Source of the DNA: Gonatopus flavifemur
Lineage: Eukaryota > Arthropoda > Insecta > Hymenoptera > Dryinidae
NCBI GenBank assembly: GCA_018340375.1
Contig: JAFFJZ010000006.1
Location: forward strand, 10,062,001-10,126,000
Direction of reading: 5' to 3'
Length of the DNA: 64,000 bases
A program made the position numbers and the translations under genes. Positions 59,447 through 64,000 of this stretch are shown here, one piece after another; the stretch's first letter is position 1, and each line of letters opens with the position of its first letter. The notes beneath the pieces are model-generated. The model made no database searches, was not told the origin of the DNA, and saw only the letters and a list, made by a program, of their open reading frames with translations.

Positions 59447-62400
59447 CACGTACCGGCAGGGGCGATAAAGTATTTGCCGAATCTTTTTTTTGCCTCCTCG
59501 GACGTTGATTAATTGAAAGAGAAAGATTAACGGTGAATCCACTAAGAATAAATGTGACGTATGAATGATACAAGTGGTATGTTGTGATATTTTCTTCTTG
59601 TTTTTCTTCTTTTTTCTCTCCGAAAGAAACGAATAAATTTGATTATTGTGAAGAGAGTTGTTGGCAATTTTTTTTCAATCCATCATCCGATACCAGAGAC
59701 GGGCAGGAAAATAATTTGAAGTTGATACCGCGATACGACGAACACGGTATGAAGTTATATTCCTAGCTTTTGCCCGATGATTATGATTCAGTTCTTCTTT
59801 TGTACTTCACAATGCAATATGAATCAAGTACCATTGTACTTTTCAATTATAAGGGGAATTGAATACTAAAGTATTTGAAGCTGATATCTTTTATTCTTGT
59901 TGTTCCTCGTGTTGTTTGAACTCCATTTAATTTGACGAGCGTTGATTGCGCGTAGCAATAGTGGAAAAACAATTCAATCATCAAGACAAATAGGAATAGA
60001 AACGTTTGTCGTTCTCATCCGGGATATACATGATATACACATATATATATGAAATGTTCACGACTTTTTCAATTGCAATTGAATCGGTTCTCACGCTTTT
60101 TTGTCTTTGCTTTATTTCCTTTTTGACATTAAACGTGAAGCGCTATGACACGAGACCATTATTGTTATCGAAGAATTTAACACTCAACATCGAGTGCAGC
60201 TATATTCAATGACACTAACAAAGATTCTGTTCGTTTCCAATGAATAGTATTTTGTATTTTGTGCCCGGGTGGGCTGAATTTGTTATAGCTCTTATGATTA
60301 TTTACCCTACATTTCTCGTATTCCGATCAATTCCGCTATACGTTCATGGATAATCGAGTTTTCAATAGTAATTCTCAGTATTGAATACTTCTTTCAATAA
60401 TCTGTTGATAGTTTTCAAAATATAACATATTATATTTTCCAGAATAATCGATCAAAATTCAAAGCAAGATGATGATAAGAAAAGCCGCGCCTCGATCTCA
60501 AAAACAGAACATTCTTCATGAATGATGATTGATGAAATATTCAACGCTCTCTGATATACTTCTCTATAATCCAATCTGTGTATCATCATGGGAACAAGAA
60601 TACATGGGTACATTTGTATAGTATATCCCTTTGAAGGAAGATTTACGCACGGTTATGTGTATCATTCTCTTCATTTCGGTGGCCTACATAGTTTATTTCA
60701 TATACTATATTTTTTCCTTCGTTTGATTCGAATCAGCGGGAGGTGTGGTTTCAAGAGCAGCAGAAGCGGGAGCAACAACGGGAGCGGTTACACGTGTCTC
60801 CCCGATATACATATATTTAAATACCAAGGCGATGAAGAGTTAACGAGGGATCCTTCGAAACGCTGAATCATGTCGTCTTAGGTTCTGATCCTTATTTATT
60901 GTACTAGTTTATTCAAAAACAGGACCAGCTTCTCTAACGAGATCGATACACCATTTCGTAATCAGTCCGATAAAAGTACTGTTTCAAATGCGTCATTTCC
61001 AAATATGAAAATGATGACAAAGATTTCTAAATCGTATACCATTTAACCATTCTTTCCTTCAATACACTCTTTCTTTCTCTATCCAACCCCTTCTATATAA
61101 CGAGTACCGCCGGAGCATTATCAAAAGTTTATATGCATGTATGTATGTACAGGATATACTCAACTAGCGCTACATCGCCAGGTAGGTCGTTAAAAGCACC
61201 TTTTAATCTTCTCTTTCAAGCGTAACTCTTTAGCGATACCGCCACCACCGAAGAATAAAGGAAAAGGTAACTGTAGAAAAATAAAGATTCGTGGAACGAA
61301 ACGAGATGAAATTGTTGTACCAAGGGCGATTAAAAGTTTTAGTTTCAAAGTCTGAGGGCTGTGAAGGAACTGCTCGAAGGAGGTATAAAAGACTGAGTTT
61401 ATAACATTTTCCTACTGGGAATAATCTTTCATAAGCTCCAATAGGATCTACGTGAGAAATTAACGAGATGTTAGGATTCTTTTTCTAGTACTCCCTACTG
61501 AAAATACCCATTGTTTCCTTTCATCCGTGATCTCAATCGTTCAATGCTTTTTCCAAGTTCAAATATAGTGCGAATTTAGTATCGATTCATTAGAAACACC
61601 AACGCTTAAGGGGAAAAAATGATGAAAAAATAAATGACATCAGTCACAAATCATTCATGAACGATGTATAGAGTTATATATCGAATGACAATCAAAGCCT
61701 CACCTCTCCCACTCGCTAATTCACGACCAGCCTCTCCCTCTCGTGGGTGCAAAAGAAAAGTTCAAGTAAGGTTATACAGTTTAAACACCTACATGCGAAA
61801 AGCTGTATAATTTGTTCGTGAAGGTTCCAAGAGGCTCGGAGGTGTGTACGCGCGCGGCGACGTTGATTTCGGGTCGAAGGTAACGGAGGAAAAAGTGAAG
61901 AACGGAACGATATCCAATCTTCCCTAGACTTTTTAATTAATTGTACGCGGCTGGCTCTTGCACGAGCCACGACGTCGTTGCATCGTTTCTTAACGACGCG
62001 ATATAGAGCAGGAGTAGAGCAGCAACGGCAGCAACATCAGCCCGTTCGTAAAGTTTTAAGTAGCTTAACACCGATACTACGAAATATAAAGTGCAAGAGC
62101 AAGAGGTAGTATTAGAAGGCCATGGAACTACAAGGGAGGAAGATCTGGGAAACTTCGTTACGATCCAACTCCGGCGCTCTAATAAACGCGTCCTTGTTCT
62201 TCTCTCCTTCTAAGTAATATAAGGACGTATAGATGAAATATCAAGACCAAGCGAGACTTTGAAATCCTCTGTCCGACAGATTGAAGGAGAGAGAAAGATT
62301 TCTTAATCTTAGAACATTCGTTGTGCTTGTTATCGGTTATGAAGCGAGAAGAGACAGTTGAAAAGCCGGTCGGATCGTCGGATCCACGTACTTCGACCAC

Positions 62401-64000
62401 GCACTCTCTCTCGTTACATCTGGTTCGGGCCATAAATGGTCAGGTTTAAGGTGCTCAGACTCAGCATTGTAATGTATAGTATTATAATTATACACGTTTG
62501 TATAAAGAATTTGAGAACATCATATAGAAAAATTTCAATCCCACAACGATATAGGAAGGTGTAAATTAAATTGAAAATATCGAAGCGTATCTTTGGAAGA
62601 GCCTGAAAGAGTTCCGAGTACGGTGAGTAACATCTATCGTAGTCTGACAGTCGTATATTATCCGACTTCCGATAGCCGTTCGAATCGTACAGCTTACAGC
62701 GGATTATCAGGTGCCCGTTGTGTAAGAAAATGTGTATTCGAAGAAAGAGTGGGATCGAGACGAATGAGAAGGAAAGAGAGAAAAGACCAAAATAAAGGGG
62801 GAATTCGAATCTTGGCACGCCCTGTTATGTTGCCCATATGTATGCATAGCCCGCGGTTCCTGCGGTGCATGCGATAATAATTCGAGGTCTTTGCTCTAGA
62901 AAGAAAGAGGAGGAGAAAAGAAAATATGACCAAAGATGAATTGTGTGGAAGAAGAAAGGAAGAAGAGGAAGAATTAATTTTGCCATTATCGAATGATAAA
63001 TTGTCAGATACGTAATATACGTTGTTGGAAATATAAAATGCGAGTTCGTAATTGATAAGAAAAACTACCGCTATTACTACTACTACATTCGTACAACATT
63101 GAATGAGTACTCAACTTTCTTGAAGGTGGTCTCGTGAATTGATTCGCACAATGCGCGGAAAACGGTGTATCTCGTCTTGAAGAAAAGTTTTCGTTCCGTG
63201 AAACGAACTCGCTCTCGCATATATATATAAAGTCGTTTGCCAGGCAAATGAATCGTTTACTAAACGGACGGGGCAAATCTGCCCTTTGGCGAGTCAATCC
63301 TCTTCCGTTTTCAAGTTGAAGAGAATGGACTGAACGTAGAAAGGAAGAAGAAGTAGTAAAGAAAAGCGAAAAGATCATCGTACAAATACGATGAGCCTCT
63401 GCGCGTGCTACGATGAATCACAAAAGTCTTATTTTTTTCTCCTGCATTTCACTCGATTTCATTTCTCTCTCCTCTTCAACCTTTTCTCCTTCTAGTTACA
63501 CTCCACCAAGCGAGGAACTTGGATTATTATCACATGCATTGCAACCACTTCGGGCTACGTACATCCAACCGGTAAGGCGTGCCAAGATTCGAGTCATCGG
63601 TTTATTTGATTGCACAAAACAAGAAGAATTTTTTTCCCTCGTATTCCAATGCGTGAAGTAAAAAAACAGAGAAAGGCAGAAAGAATTTAGTTAGATCATA
63701 ATCTCAAGTTTAATCGTTATGCTAATTCCCGTATACAAGGGAAATATTTCAAATCATGGTTTCGCGATTATCTCTTGGAGTAAATTCGCATTATACCAGC
63801 AGAGGATTAATTAATTGTCCAGTTGCATCTTACATTTTTTCTTCTCTCTTGCTTTTGTTTTTTTCCCCCTTTTACTCCTTTTCTTCATTTGAAACTCTAC
63901 CTCTAATGACTCGCACGTATCACCGGCACGAGCAGGGAATAGACCATTGGACGATCGTAAAACTTTAATTACCTCGTAAATCAGGTCTCCCGATGCTCCC
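57380..64000. other. Non-coding stretch, no gene recognised
   Basis: No conserved coding exon or RNA gene is visible. Frames of up to 134 codons (62414-62818 minus, 63004-63378 minus) overlap others on the opposite strand and match no family I know. A GAT repeat and TATATA/GTATGTATGTA-type tracts are the only clear structures. Confidence 0.65.
59412..59446. repeat. (GAT)n trinucleotide repeat
   Basis: Eleven to twelve GAT units with one GGT interruption. Confidence 0.94.

Noticed and set aside
5900..63000. CRISPR-like or phage/bacterial features
   Set aside because: The sequence is clearly eukaryotic; the regular spacings found are tandem units within transposon-like elements, not spacer arrays.

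Overview
This is eukaryotic, almost certainly arthropod DNA, and most likely an insect. A hymenopteran is my best guess, but no host gene is present to prove it. The sequence is AT-rich without strong CpG depletion and crowded with microsatellites. It carries recognisable decayed LINE and hAT transposons and several inverted-repeat (foldback) elements. I recognise no conserved host protein, rRNA or canonical tRNA gene. The open frames of 60-164 codons scattered along both strands look like chance frames or translated simple repeats. The window reads as a gene desert or the inside of one or more very large introns.

Layout. 1-4000 is non-coding. 4001-5107 is a foldback-type element with TA-flanked CACTGTAAAAAAA ends; it is built from iterated palindromes of the TACTGGAA..TTCCAGTA type and has a degenerate tRNA-like segment in its spacer. 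5108-10754 is non-coding. 10755-13180 is a 5'-truncated, frameshifted non-LTR retrotransposon on the minus strand (Jockey/CR1-like reverse transcriptase). 13181-20739 is non-coding. 20740-23880 is a nested composite: outer inverted arms built from TTGGCGC-type words enclose a hAT transposase pseudogene with one in-frame stop and, separately, a nearly perfect 224-bp hairpin. 23881-39109 is non-coding apart from microsatellites and a duplicated ~85-bp segment. 39110-42420 is a second nest of decayed inverted-repeat elements (words CCTGATCAGG and CAGTACTGG; ends CCCTAGTAGAAATTT). 42421-55969 is non-coding, with one plausible 61-nt exon on the plus strand (54750-54810) and an ~80-bp duplication next to the last element. 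55970-57379 is the best-defined foldback element: a terminal repeat of about 23 bp, a large hairpin around 56842, a 226-bp tandem duplication and a ~152-bp triplication, all from GGTGTAAATTTACACC-like words. 57380-64000 is non-coding.

The most interesting pattern is that five structurally similar but sequence-unrelated elements are each composed of many degenerate copies of one short self-complementary word, a different word in each. They look like independent products of one mechanism rather than one family. All mobile-element coding capacity visible here is broken, so any recent movement of the non-coding elements would have required enzymes encoded elsewhere.
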